From Salticus scenicus (lineage: Eukaryota; Arthropoda; Arachnida; Araneae; Salticidae): a stretch of 64,000 nt of DNA. The DNA is taken from NCBI GenBank assembly GCA_963930645.1, contig OZ005656.1:272039695-272103694 (forward strand), given 5' to 3'. Numbering within the stretch: the stretch's first letter is position 1; each line of letters begins with the position of its first letter. The notes beneath the pieces are model-generated. The model did no database searches and had not been told where the DNA came from. It saw only the letters and a list, made by a program, of their open reading frames with translations. The position numbers and the translations under genes are program-made. This document shows, piece by piece, positions 20,913 to 31,967 of the stretch.

Positions 20913-21552
20913 TGTTGCGTACTTGGGGGGCTTGTGAGTTGTCCGAGAATGAAAGGCGAAACTTGCAAAAATTCAGGAGTTTTATGTACAGAAAGTTCCA
21001 GAAAAATACAGGTCTATAAATCAGGTATCAACTTCAATTACACCAAAAACACAGCTTAAACAACAGCCGTCAACAGCAAATCCACAGTACAAACTGTATA
21101 GCAATAACACATAAAGCAAGTCTCTTTCAGAGAGGCTCAGAACTCCTTCAATAGCAATGCAAGCATTGGCGAAACTGACTGAGAACTGATCGTGATTTGG
21201 CGTGCTGGAGCTCCTTTTATACCCCTCTGTCGAACCCAGAATGTTCATGAAAAATCCAGAAACTGGTCAACCAATCAGGTTGCAGCTTCCATATTTGGTA
21301 TATCGATAATAAGGATTTTCTCGCCAAGGTCGCCAAAAAAGTCGCAAATGAGGTAAAAAGTCGCCAAATTTGACGCCAAATCCATTACCAGTAGCCTTAT
21401 TGGAGCTTTTTAATGCGTTTTAAAGGGAAAATTAAGCTATTTTAACGCGAAAAAGAGCTGGAAATGCAGAAATTTGACATTTTATCAACTTACTCAGCCT
21501 CTTTGAAAGAATTTATACAAAAATAAATACAATTATTTACAATTTTGCAACA
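20913..21552 (-). repeat. Solo Gypsy LTR
   Basis: 640 bp, TGTTGCGTACTTGGGGGG to TTTTGCAACA, alignable along its length with 3621-4252 but clearly diverged. Flanked by ATAT on both sides (20909-20912 and 21553-21556), a 4-bp duplication within a TA-rich site. No internal sequence remains, so it arose by LTR-LTR recombination. Confidence 0.9.
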
Positions 21553-21587
21553 ATATATTTATATATATATATATATATATATGTATA

Positions 21588-22100
21588 TTGTTGCGTATTC
21601 AGGGCTTGTGAAGTGTCTGTGAATGAAAGATGAATCTTTCATTAGGATTTCTTCCCCAGAATTTTGATGCAGATCGGTATTCCTTTCTGAAATTCGAGAG
21701 ATCACTTATCGTGCTTAACAAAGCAATACCTTTAAATATGAATTTACTAGACTACACTTAAATGCGTGACAAAGAGGCAGGTGGAAGTTTTGTTGGATTC
21801 AAAGTGACCCAACCTGAGCAAAGAGAATCTTCCTGGTTTAAATATGACCCGAACCTGAATAGTTGAGGAAAATTCAGAACAAAATATACCTAAGCAGGAG
21901 GCGTTGTGTCACCGAGGTTATGAGAAATGGAATGCAATTAACTGGTTAGTGCGCTAAAACATCTGCACTGGATAATTCGCTAGCTCGGCATCGAGTCAAT
22001 TACCTTCAGGGCGTATCAGATCCAGCAACTTTAGAAACAACCAATTTCCGAGCCGACTTTAGCGCCGATTTTTCCTCGACGAAAACACCGTAGAGGTTAC
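21588..22100 (-). repeat. Possible LTR of a related Gypsy family
   Basis: Begins TGTTGCGTATTCAGGGCTTG plus TGAAGTGTCTG, close to the first 30 bases of the LTR family, and may end near GAGGTTACA at about 22100. The middle does not align visibly with the other LTRs. The sequence is GC-richer than its surroundings. Confidence 0.4.
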
Positions 22101-22552
22101 AATAATGAAGTTACATAATTAGGTTCATGGTTAGGTTCATGGCTCTTTATAGGTTCATGGTTACAATAGACGGGTGAGAAGTTGGATGAAAGAAGACTAA
22201 CTTCTGACGCTTATCATTTTTCTTGGCGCGAATAAAGTACACTATGATTAGTGTTAAAATTCTCTTTCATTTGTGTAAAATATCGCATTATTATTTCTAT
22301 TTTGATCTTTGTTACAACTATTCTCATAACGCCATACGAAAATAAAAGTGATTAATTCAAAATTCTTATCATTTAACGGTAAAATAAACGTGCTTAACGA
22401 TAATATTTCTTCTTCAAATCTCCACTTTAAGCGATTCCCGTGTTCCGTCATCTTGGAAATATGACGTGTCAAAATAGCGCATCCTGATTGGATGAGTCTG
22501 TGGAAAAATTGTGTGTAGAGACAATTTTATCAAGCCAGCTCTGAAAAAGTTT
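22101..22552. other. Non-coding
   Basis: Three short direct copies of TAGGTTCATGG lie at about 22120-22160. Nothing else recognised. Confidence 0.4.
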
Positions 22553-23680
22553 AGTCCAGGCAACGAAGGCCAAAATTTGACGAATAGAGGAAAAAAATCG
22601 TGTAGTTTTGAAAGTTTACATAATCATAGCCGAGAGGGTCCTGAACAACATACTAAAAGTCCCCGCCCGTGGGGGGTGAGCAGGGGGCAGGGGGGGCATT
22701 TAAGGGGGGCACTTTTCAGTTTTTATTAAATATCTGAAAAACTATCGAATTTAGAGAAAAAATGTCAATTACAAAATTAATCTACGTAAAATTTCCTACA
22801 AAAATGTATATTACATTTTGTTTGTACGATCATTAGTTTAGAAGATATAGGGAGATGAATTAACACATTTTCTTGAAAAATTCTTTTTTGCAATAGTAAA
22901 ATCAACTAAAGTGTGCAATTAAAAGGGTTCTTGTCAAATATTTTCTAATGTAAAAAACAAATATATACATAAGGAATATGCAAGGATAATACAGCATGTT
23001 TTGTAAGTTTTAAATAATTTTAAGGCTAGTAGGCGCAAGTGGCGGTTTGAGCGAAAATCTGGATAAGTCCAGTCAAAATAGGAAAAATAGAAAAAAAAAA
23101 TCGTGTAGTTTTGAAGTTTTGCACACTCATGGCCGAGAGGGTCCTGAACAGCATACTAAAAGTCCCCGCCCGTGGGGGGTGAGCGGGGAGACAGGGGGGC
23201 ATTTAAGGGGGGCAATTTTCAGTTTTTATTAAATATCTTAAAAACTATCGCATTTAGAGAAAAAAATGTCAATTACAAAATTAATCTACGTAAAATTTCC
23301 TACAAAAATGTATCGTACATTTTGTTTGTACGATCATTAGTTAAGAAGATATAGGGAGATGAAATAACACATTTTCTTGAAAAATTCTTTTTTGCAATAG
23401 TAAAATCAACTAAAGTGTGCAATTAAAAGGGTTCTTGTCAAATATTTTCTAATGTAAAAAACAAATATATACATAGGGAATATGCAAGGATAACACAGCA
23501 TGTTTTGTACGTTTTTAATAATTTTAAGGCTAGTAGGCGTAAGTGGTGGTTTGAGTAAAAATCCAGATAACGAAGACCCAAAATCGATCAACATTAAAAA
23601 ATATAGTGTAGCTTTGAAATTGAGAACAGTTATAAGGTTAAGTTTCCTGAACAACAAACTAAAAGTCCCCGACCCTATTC
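22553..23680 (+). repeat. Left arm: about 503-bp direct repeats
   Basis: Units repeat with GCCGAGAGGGTCC at 22629 and 23132. The third unit, from about 23560, is strongly diverged and breaks off after AAAAGTCCCCGACCC. Units 1 and 2 differ by few substitutions. Confidence 0.88.
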
Positions 23681-24096
23681 TGTGTTTTTTATTTAATTTT
23701 TTATGTTATTTGCAATAGTAATAAAAACTATATTTCGTAATTAAAAAGGTTCAGGTTAAATATTTTTTACTCATACAAATAAATATTTGTATATAAATAT
23801 TTGCATGTGTGTGTGTGCGCAATGCACCAAGTTTAAAGAGTGAAAGTCAAAATATACAAATCGAAAAAATTCCACTTTTCTGTAACTAATGTGTAAAATG
23901 CAATACTTATATTTCAAATGTAAAAGTTAAACGAAGGGTAATGGAGAGGTTTCGATAAGGATACCCCTTCGCTTTGTAATGAGTGTGCTCTATGAATTGT
24001 GAGAACGTTTGTTACATATTCTTATTTCATTTCTCTTACGTTTAGTGTGTATTTAATGTTTCTTCTGAATTTTTTGCGATTACTTAGTGTATCGAT

Positions 24097-24495
24097 ATGG
24101 CAAAAAAATGTTTAATATGTGAAAATGATATAGTGAATGATGTATGCAACATAAATGAGAAAGGAATAGAGAGATTAGTAAAAGCGAACATTTCAAGAAA
24201 AGATGGAAAAGATGAAATTTTTAGAGGTAAAAAAATGATTGTTCTGCATTCTTCTTGTAGAAAACATTACACAAGACCTCAGACAATCGCAAGAGACTTG
24301 AAACTATCTGAATCACGACAACAATCATCCACAGTATCATTTTCTACTCCTTGCGTACGCTCGCCTCAAACTTCGTTTGATTTTAGAACATGTTTATTAT
24401 GTGCTGAAACTATAAATAAGGCCTTTTATGTTAAGGAAAATAAAAAACCTCTTTACAAGCGTCGTCAAGTTTATCCAGTACGATTAATTTTGTAA
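24097..24495 (+). CDS. Truncated zinc-finger protein in fold-back element
   Basis: A 132-residue frame. An N-terminal zinc-binding set C5-x2-C8 with H51-x2-C54 (KCLICE...HSSCRKHYTRP) looks like the start of a C2HC finger. A second C99-x2-C102 (RTCLLC) begins what may be another copy of the same module. The last residues are read from the inner edge of the inverted right arm (from about 24481), so the C-terminal end is not native and the protein is cut short. Similar N-termini occur in large uncharacterised arthropod and cnidarian proteins linked to mobile elements, from memory. Its position between the arms suggests the start of the element's own protein, or captured host sequence. No catalytic motif is visible. 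Function unknown. Confidence 0.55.
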   Translation: MAKKCLICENDIVNDVCNINEKGIERLVKANISRKDGKDEIFRGKKMIVLHSSCRKHYTRPQTIARDLKLSESRQQSSTVSFSTPCVRSPQTSFDFRTCLLCAETINKAFYVKENKKPLYKRRQVYPVRLIL

Positions 24496-25710
24496 TTGAC
24501 ATTTTTTCTCTAAATGCGATAGTTTTTAAGATATGTAATAAAAACTGAAAATTGCCCCCCTTAAATGCCCCCCTGCCCCCCCCGCTCACCCCCAACGGGC
24601 AGGGACTTTTAGTATGTTGTTCAGGACCCTCTCGGCTATGAGTGTGCAAAACTTCAAAACTACACGAATTTTTTTTTCTATTTTTCCTATTTTGACTGGA
24701 CTTATCCAGATTTTTACTCAAACCGCCACTTGCGCCTACTAGCCTTAAAATTATTTAAAACTTACAAAACATGCTGTATTATCCTTGCATATTCCCTATG
24801 TATATATTTGTTTTTTACATTAGAAAATATTTGACAAAAACCCTTTTAATTGCACACTTTAGTTGATTTTACTATTGCAAAAAAGAATTTTTCAAGAAAA
24901 TGTGTTATTTCATCTCCCTATATCTTGTAAACTAATGATCGTACAAACAAAATGTAATGAACATTTTTATAGGAAATGTTACGTAAATTAATTTTGTAAT
25001 TGACATTTTTTCTCTAAATGCGATAGTTTTTAAGATATTTAATAAAAACTGAAAATTGCTCCCCTTAAATGCCCCCCTGCCCCCCCGCTCTCCCCCCACG
25101 GGCGGGGACTTTTAGTATATTGTTCAGGACCCTCTCGGCCATGAGTGTGCAAAACTTCAAACTACACGATTTTTTTTTTTTTCTATTTTTCCTATTTTGA
25201 CTGGATTTATCCAGATTTTTACTCAAACCGCCACTTGCGCCTACTAGCCTTAAAATTATTTAAAACTTACAAAACATGCTGTATTATCCTTGCATATTCC
25301 CTATGTATATATTTGTTTTTTACATTAGAAAATATTTGACAAGAACCCTTTTAATTGCGCACTTTAGTTGATTTTACTATTGCAAAAAAGAATTTTTCAA
25401 GAAAATGTGTTATTTCATCTTCCTATATCTTCTAAATTAATGATCGTAAAAACAAAATGTAATGTACATTTTTGTAGGAAATTTTACGTAGATTAATTTT
25501 GTAATTGACAGTTTTTCTCTAAATGCGATAGTTTTTAAGATATTTAATAAAAACTGAAAATTGCCCCCCTTAAATGCCCCCCCTGCCCCCCGCTCTCCCC
25601 CCACGGGCGGGGACTTTTAGTATGTTGTTCAGGACCCCCTCGGCTATGAGTATGCAAAATTTCAAAACTACACGATTTTTTTCTTCTATTTTTCCTATTT
25701 TGACTGGACT
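24481..25710 (-). repeat. Right arm: about 503-bp direct repeats, inverted
   Basis: Reverse complement of the left arm. Shared landmarks are GTAATTGACATTTTTTCTCT, the C-rich core, ATTTTGACTGGACTTATCCA and GCGCCTACTAGCCTTAAAAT. Units start at about 24481, 24985 and 25490. The last is cut off at the element end. Confidence 0.88.
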
Positions 25711-26044
25711 AGTTGGGCAAGTTCGGTGCGCGCTATCACACTGGGAGTAGAGACAAATTTTTTCCGAAAAATCGGCGCTGATCAGTGGTTGGCTCTAAAA
25801 TTGCCTATAAACTCGTCGTGTCTGATACGCGCTTTACTGCTTTCGCAAGCTAAACAAATCGACTGCACTACTGCTACTATCTCTCACAGACGCATACACC
25901 AAAGAGTGTTTTATGCTCTAGTCATTTTGAAATGCATATATTTTGAAATACAAGTACTTATAGAATTCACCCTTCCCTCATTTTCATGGTACTCTCTCAT
26001 CAACTATGCTATTATCGGTATCTCCATCCTTCTTTCTTGAATTT
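25711..26044. other. Non-coding, mixed composition
   Basis: A 104-residue frame at 25726-26040 covers this stretch but shows no recognisable domain. Slightly GC-richer than its flanks. No assignment. Confidence 0.35.
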
Positions 26045-26655
26045 AACTACTCATAATCTTAAATATATGATCAAGAAACATCAGTTATAACAAATAAAAA
26101 AAGTGATTTTCAATACACCTGACAATACTGGGAACGATTTTTCTGGCCATTAGACCCTTATTTATCGATTTATAGTCCAAAAATTTCGTAAAAGTTGCTT
26201 TTATTAAAATCGTTTGATCGACATGTGAAAAAAAAAAAATATATATATATATATATATGTATACGAATTAACATTTTTGACAGATTTAGAAGTAAAATAA
26301 ATAAATAAATAAATATATAAACTAATAATTTTAATTGTAAACACTAGTTTCATATTTGACTATTGATAATCTTGAATATGTGATAAAGAAACATCAGATA
26401 TAACAAATGAAAAAGTGATTTTCAAGACACTTGAAAATACTAGGAAAGATTTTTTTAACCGTTAGACACTTATTTATCAATTTCTAGTCCTAAAAAATTC
26501 TATAAAAGTGATTTTTATCAAAATCGTTTGAACCGACATTTGATAAAATATATGTATATACGAAATAATATTTTGACATATTTAGAAGTAATATAAATAA
26601 AAATAAATAAATTTGCAATTCTAATCGTAAACACTAGATTCATATTTGAAATACT
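26045..26655 (+). repeat. About 307-bp tandem duplication
   Basis: Two adjacent units (about 26045-26350 and 26357-26655) share ATAATCTTRAATATRTGAT, AAAGAAACATCAGWTATAAC, TTAGACMCTTATTTATC and AAAATCGTTTGA. A TA microsatellite in unit 1 is almost lost in unit 2. Divergence is moderate. Confidence 0.8.
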
Positions 26656-27208
26656 AAAAGTCTAGGAAAAAATATTAAAAATAAATTTATGACAGATCGA
26701 AGTGTCTAGACTGAAAATATAAAACATAACCTTAGTATTTATTGAAATTTTTAGAGACATTATACAAAAGTCAAAATTATAGTATTGAAAACCAATCCAA
26801 AGGAAATTATTTTTCCTGAAAACAAACTGTTACTCATTGATTTCTGAAACGAAATTTTATGCTTTAATAATTTTCTCGAAGTTATTTTTGAATTTTTTTA
26901 AGGAATAGGAATATTTACCTACAGAAATTGCTAATTCTATTTCATAAGTTAGAGTACGTTGTTTGTATTATATAGAAGTATGTCAGCAGCGTTTCCGTTT
27001 TCATAAAAAAAAAAAAAATCAATTTGACTTTGGAAATTTCTAATTATTTTGTTATTATTATTATTATTATTATTTTTAAGTTTAGTTTGCACTTTTCTCA
27101 AAATTTGTTTCCTCGCAATTATCTCAATACCTTAATATACGTAAAAATTATAATTAGACTTTATAGATACATATAAAATAATTACAAGATAAAAAGAACT
27201 TTTTATAT
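26656..27208. other. AT-rich non-coding
   Basis: Contains an A run (27004-27016) and an (ATT)n microsatellite (27053-27074). Nothing else recognised. Confidence 0.5.
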
Positions 27209-27720
27209 ACCATGTTTTTAAATTTTCTGTTGAATCATATAAACACTACCGAAGGCAGTGGGAACCATGAACAATTGGCTAAGTATTAAAAAAAATCATT
27301 GCTATCGTGTTTTGAGCTATTATAAAAGTTTCAAATGGCAAGCTAGCCGGAAAGTTAGTTAAAAATAGATTGCAAGCTTTGTACTGGAAATGCTGCCTTC
27401 GTCAGCAGTGTCCCAAAGCAATTGGCTAAAATTATTTAAAAAGTGCATTTTCACCACGTTCTGAGCTATTCTGAAAGTTTCAAATGTCTAACTAGTCGAG
27501 AAATTAGTAAAAAAAAATTCTGTTGAATCATATAAACGCTGCCGAAGGCAGTAGGGTCCTGAAACAGTTGACTAAAAGTATTAAAAAATGTATTTGTCAC
27601 AGTGTTCTGAGCTGTCCTGAAAGTTTCAAATGTCTAGCTAGTCGGGAAGTTAGTTAAAATTCGATTCCAAGATTTGTACTGGACAAAGAAACAAATAAGA
27701 ATCGAAGTTAATAAAAATAA
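27209..27720 (+). mobile_element. TIR element (family D), copy 2
   Basis: Starts ACCATGTTTTTAAATTTTCT after TATAT. Inside, a block (GAATCATATAAACRCTRCCG plus AAGGCAGT) occurs twice, at 27232 and 27525. The tail TTTCAAATGTCTAGCTAGTC is as in copy 1. The right end (TAATAAAAA) is incomplete and runs into a poly-A tract. Confidence 0.6.
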
Positions 27721-27765
27721 TTATAAGATAAAAAAAAAAAAAAAAAAAAAAAAAAGAAACTTTTT

Positions 27766-28177
27766 ATATACCATGCGTTAAATTTTCTGATGAATCATAG
27801 AGCTCTTATCAATGTGCATAATATTTTTAAAGTGATAATGATGTCATTTTTTGTAAGATGCATAATTTAACTTTTTATAATTTTTTAACGTTCACGTTTA
27901 ATTAAATGTATTTATTTTATGTCGAAACAAAATGAACTCCTGCTTTTATTTTGGCAACAATCAAGTAATAGCTAATATTTTAATGGCTATTTTAACACTA
28001 TTGGGATGTTATTATTTTCATATTTTAATTTATTATAAGAAAACTAATCACCGGATTCTGAGCTACTGTGAAAGTTTCAAATGTCTAGCTAGTAAGGAAG
28101 TTAGTTAAAATTCGACTGCAAGATTTGTACCGGACAAACAAACAAACAAGAACATAAGTTAATAAAAACATGGTAAC
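27766..28177 (+). mobile_element. TIR element (family D), copy 3
   Basis: ACCATG at 27766 and TAAAAACATGG at its right end. The interior (GTGATAATGATGTCATTTTT...AACGTTCACGTTTAATTAAA) aligns with 7890-8020 of copy 1, confirming the family. Confidence 0.65.
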
Positions 28178-28229
28178 ATGGTAAAAAGTAGTTAAAAATA
28201 GCTCTTGAAATACTTATACTTCCTTTATT

Positions 28230-28400
28230 GTTGATACATTACATTCAATCCATTGTTTTAAGATTTTTAATTATTACTTTATCATCAACTAAATGGTTTC
28301 AATAATTTGTTACACCCCTAATGATTGTTGAAAAATGCCCATTGTTGCTCTAACTACTACTTTCTTTAAACTATTAATTTAGATAAAAAGGTTTCATGTA
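28230..28400 (+). repeat. Degenerate T-rich repeat
   Basis: Shares the phrase AATGATTGTTGAAAAATG and nearby TTGTT/TTTCATT motifs with 29380-30020, 38320-38480 and 39750-40300. An old, widely decayed repeat without ORF. Confidence 0.45.
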
Positions 28401-29372
28401 TTTTTTACTTTCCAAATATACATATGTACGGAAAGTATTGTAATCATGTCAAAAATCCAACTTTGAGATTTTGGTGATTCTATACGTTTTGAGGTCCCCT
28501 GACTTCATTTTTACTATTTTTACGATGATGTGTGTGTGTATGTGAGTGAACACTATAGCGCCTAAACGCTTTGTTCGAATGAACTAAAAGTTGGTACGTA
28601 TGTTATAGATCGCCATAGCAAGAACCGTATTGATTTTGGTGAATCTAAGACTTATAGGCTTTTTTACAAGGACACGAAGAAAAAATCTTTATCATTATGG
28701 TCTATGGGCCAAAATTTTTTAAAGGGCGATAGCGTCTAAACGCCTTAATCACCCGAGCGAAAAATTTATACGAACTGCATAGATTTTCGTGAATCTAACA
28801 CTTACAGTTTTTTACAGGGATACAAAGAAAATTCCTTATCATTATGGTCTATGGGTTCAAATTTTTTAAAGTGCGATAATGTTTAATCGCTTTATTGATT
28901 GAGCTGAAAAGTTATACAAATGTTATAGGTCACTGTTGCACGAACGACATAGATTTTGTTAAATCTATTATTTATACATCTTTTACAGGGACACAACAAA
29001 GAATTCTTTATTATTATTCCCTATAGGTTCAAATTCTTTAAAATGTGATAGTGTCTGAACACCTTATCCGATTGAGTTGAAAATTTATATGCATCTTAAA
29101 ACCGTCACACGCACTGTATGAATTTTGGAGAACATAGCACTTATAGAATTTTACAGGGATACAACGAAAATGTCTTTATCACTATGATCTATCGACTCAA
29201 ATTGTTTGAAGAGCGGTAGCGTTAAATTGAACATACTATATAGAGAAAAATACTCAAACGCCCTATTATAATTTTTTTTTTAATGTTTATTTAACGACTT
29301 CTCTTACTTTATTTATACAACCGTTAATTACTTACAGTTCGGAAAGTCGAGTGGAGTCACTCCAGATTTTTT
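28401..29372 (+). repeat. Family A repeat, copy 3
   Basis: Starts TTTTTTACTTTCCAAATATA with hairpin partner CGGAAAGTATTG. Four internal about 174-bp repeats, against three in copies 1 and 2. Ends TTCGGAAAGTCGAGTGGAGT plus CACTCCAGATTTTTT. Confidence 0.87.
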
Positions 29373-29379
29373 AAAAATG

Positions 29380-30020
29380 TAATTATAATTATCAACTATT
29401 ATTGGTTTCATTAACTTCTGAGGCCTAGCGATTAAAGAAAAATATTTATTCCTTCTAATGTTGTTTCGACACCAATTTTCTTGCGCTGTTTAAAATTTGT
29501 CGATTGTTACTGTCAATTCTATCGCTCTAATTGATTGGCTAGTATTAATCATTGTTGTATTTCATTCATTCTTTTAACAATATTTAGTCATCTCATTGTT
29601 GGGATTATTACTGTCTTTATCATCCATTTTTTGGTTTCAATAATTATTATGTCCCAGCTACTGTTAAAAATGTTACTCAGTGATGTTACGCCTTTTCCAC
29701 TGCAACTTAATTACTTTCAGCTGTTATTTTTGCTATCTTCTGTTATTGGTTTCATTCCTTGTCTTAATGATTGTTGAATAAATATTTTCTCATCCCAATG
29801 TCGTTGTCTTTGTTTTCTTTACATGCCATTGTTTAAACTTTTTGATTAAGTTCAAAACTATTAATTCATCCTATTGTTGCCATGACGTTAATTTCTTTCT
29901 TCTTTAAAATTCGTAATGATTACATTCCATTTTATTGCTCTCATTATCAATTCGTTAGTTTTAATGAATTTTTCGCTTTACACACTTTTGAATAATATTG
30001 ATTAATTTCATTATTGTTGT
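29380..30020 (+). repeat. Degenerate T-rich repeat array
   Basis: Loosely repeated motifs (CATTGTTG, GATTGTTGAATAAATATTT, CATTCATTCTTTTAACAATA) matching 39880-40300. The 80-residue hydrophobic frame at 29535-29777 is a by-product of T-richness. Confidence 0.5.
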
Positions 30021-30779
30021 GGCATCACTAAGATATTTGGCACAATATAAATCTAAAGAAAATATTTATAAGATTTCAGATTAACTTCCGATACATGTCT
30101 TCAGAATATGCATGCAAAGGCATTTAATCTGCAAATATTTTTTCCCCGGTGTAAACTAGAGTCATGCACATTCGACCCGAATCCATCAGGCGTATTTTGC
30201 ATCAACCTGAATCCCGAGCCGAAAACGACAAAAATTTCTAATCGACCCGAAAACCAACTCGAACCAGCAATAATGAATTTTGACAACCCGTAACCGACCC
30301 CAATCCGTTTACTTTATACACAAACTCGACACTAAACCCGACTTTTTTTTTGCTCGAACCCGACCCGAAATTCAAATTTAAATGAAAATTAATAATTCAT
30401 CTAAAAATCACACAAAACATTTTTTAAGTTACAAAATGAATTCTCATTGTCACACAGTTCGCTCTAATACACCAAGTGAAAAATCTGAAAAATTGATTAA
30501 TAATAATTTTTAACTATTTAAGTGAGAGTTGTGAACTTCAAGGGTGCAAAAATGGTTTTCAAGTTTAGCACTTGTAGTTTATTTTTTAATTCCTATATTA
30601 TTATTTCCTATAGATATTATTAATTCCTATAGATATTATTTTGGGTCTTTCAAAAGACGATTTAATTCAAAATCTCGTTTTTTTTTTTTTTTTTTTAACT
30701 ACGCCTCTCTGTCATAAAAGGGATGCTATATCTTATGATAAAAAACTATCGTATTTAATTAACGATACATTAAAATAAA
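30021..30779. other. Non-coding with ACCCGA-rich stretch
   Basis: 30150-30375 is rich in CGACCCGAA/AACCCGAC motifs (for example TCGACCCGAA, CTCGAACCCGACCCGAAATT), a pattern often seen in subterminal parts of hAT-like elements; no TIR pair was found. A poly-T run lies at 30677-30696. Confidence 0.4.
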
Positions 30780-31700
30780 TATCAAATATATTTTTTATCA
30801 AATAGTTATTTTGCCTAATGAATTCAGTTTCGTGATAAGCAAAGTATATTATGTATTGTTGCGTAATCGGGGTTCATGAGTTGTCTGAGAATGAAAAGCG
30901 AATCTTGTAGAGGCTTAAAGGTTTATTTACAAACAATTCCAGACGAATACAGGTCTATAAACCAAGTATCAACTTCAATTTCACTAGAAAACAGAGCTTA
31001 AATAACAACTGTCAACATCAAATTCACAGTATAAACTGTATCATAGCATTTACCCACAGCAATCGGCTGTAATCCAAATACACTCAGTGCTCTTTAAGCA
31101 GCAATCAATCCCTTGGCGAAACTGACTCACTTGGCGCGATGCGATTCCTCAAATACTCGGGTATGAAAATTGAGAATGTTCCTGAAACTTTCAAACCAGT
31201 AGGGTTAGAGCTTAATAAGGATAATAAGGATTTTCTCGTCAAGGTCGTCAAAAAAGTCGCCAAATTTGGTGCCTAAATTATTACCTGCCTTAATGAAGAT
31301 TTTTCACGGGTTTTTAAGGGGAAATAAGCTATTTTAACGGAAAAACAAGCTAGAAAGGCTGAAAATGAACATTTAAAAATCTGACTAAGCCTCTTTGACA
31401 GATTTTTACACATAAATAATTACTCTTATTTACAAATTCGTAACAGTATTTTATTTACTCTTCTATAAAATACATTTATTTAATTAAAAGCATTTAATGA
31501 TGCTTTGCATTTATACCAGTTCAAATCGAAAATGAGAATGAGCATTTGAAAAGTTACTTAATTACAAGATCATTTTTTTTTTCATTGAGACAATATTAAA
31601 CCATTTTAGACACTTCTTTCATAAATTTGATCTTCTGTAATACATTCATTGTTACTAGTTTCTGAAACAATAAATGGTAAAAAGTTTACATTATACTTTT
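30780..31700 (+). repeat. Family F repeat, copy 2, split by a solo LTR
   Basis: 30780-30852 (CAAATAGTTATTTTGCCTAA plus TGAATTCAG) and 31450-31700 (GATGCTTTGCATTTATACCA...) are the two halves. They align with copies at 11720 and 33870 once the LTR at 30857-31445 is removed. Confidence 0.65.
30857..31445 (-). repeat. Solo Gypsy LTR
   Basis: 589 bp, TGTTGCGTAATCGGGGTTCA to ATTCGTAACA, diverged from the 3621-4252 LTR. Perfect 4-bp duplication GTAT at 30853-30856 and 31446-31449. Inserted in a family F repeat, so it postdates it. Confidence 0.92.
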
Positions 31701-31967
31701 GTGCATGTGTAAAAGAAAATTAAAAAAAAAATCTATTAATTAATCTAAAAAAAGACTAAATATTTTCAATTACTTTGTTTAGAATCTTTTCGCAATACCT
31801 TAGGTAGTTATTATATGAATTTGGTAGTTATATTATCAATCAGCTATCAATTACAGTTTAAAATACCAATAGAGCTGGATTAATGGGTATAGGAAAAGAA
31901 AATTATAAGACGATGCATAATTAGAAAAAAAAAAAAAAAAATCAGGAAAATAAAGAATTATTTATAA

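Larger units (their letters stand above)
22553..25710. mobile_element. Fold-back element with long composite inverted arms
   Basis: The outer ends are AGTCCAG (22553) and CTGGACT (25710), flanked by AGTT at 22548-22551 and 25711-25714. The left arm (22553-about 23680) holds two full about 503-bp units in plus orientation plus a diverged third. The right arm (about 24481-25710) holds about two and a half of the same units inverted (period markers CTCTCGGC at about 24631, 25133, 25639). Each unit has a GC-rich core (CCCGCCCGTGGGGGG...). The 0.8-kb centre carries a truncated zinc-finger ORF. The structure resembles Foldback/Galileo-type DNA transposons; the superfamily is not established. Confidence 0.8.

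Noticed and set aside
29535..29777. 80-residue hydrophobic plus-strand frame.
   Set aside because: Lies in a degenerate T-rich repeat shared with non-open copies at 39880.
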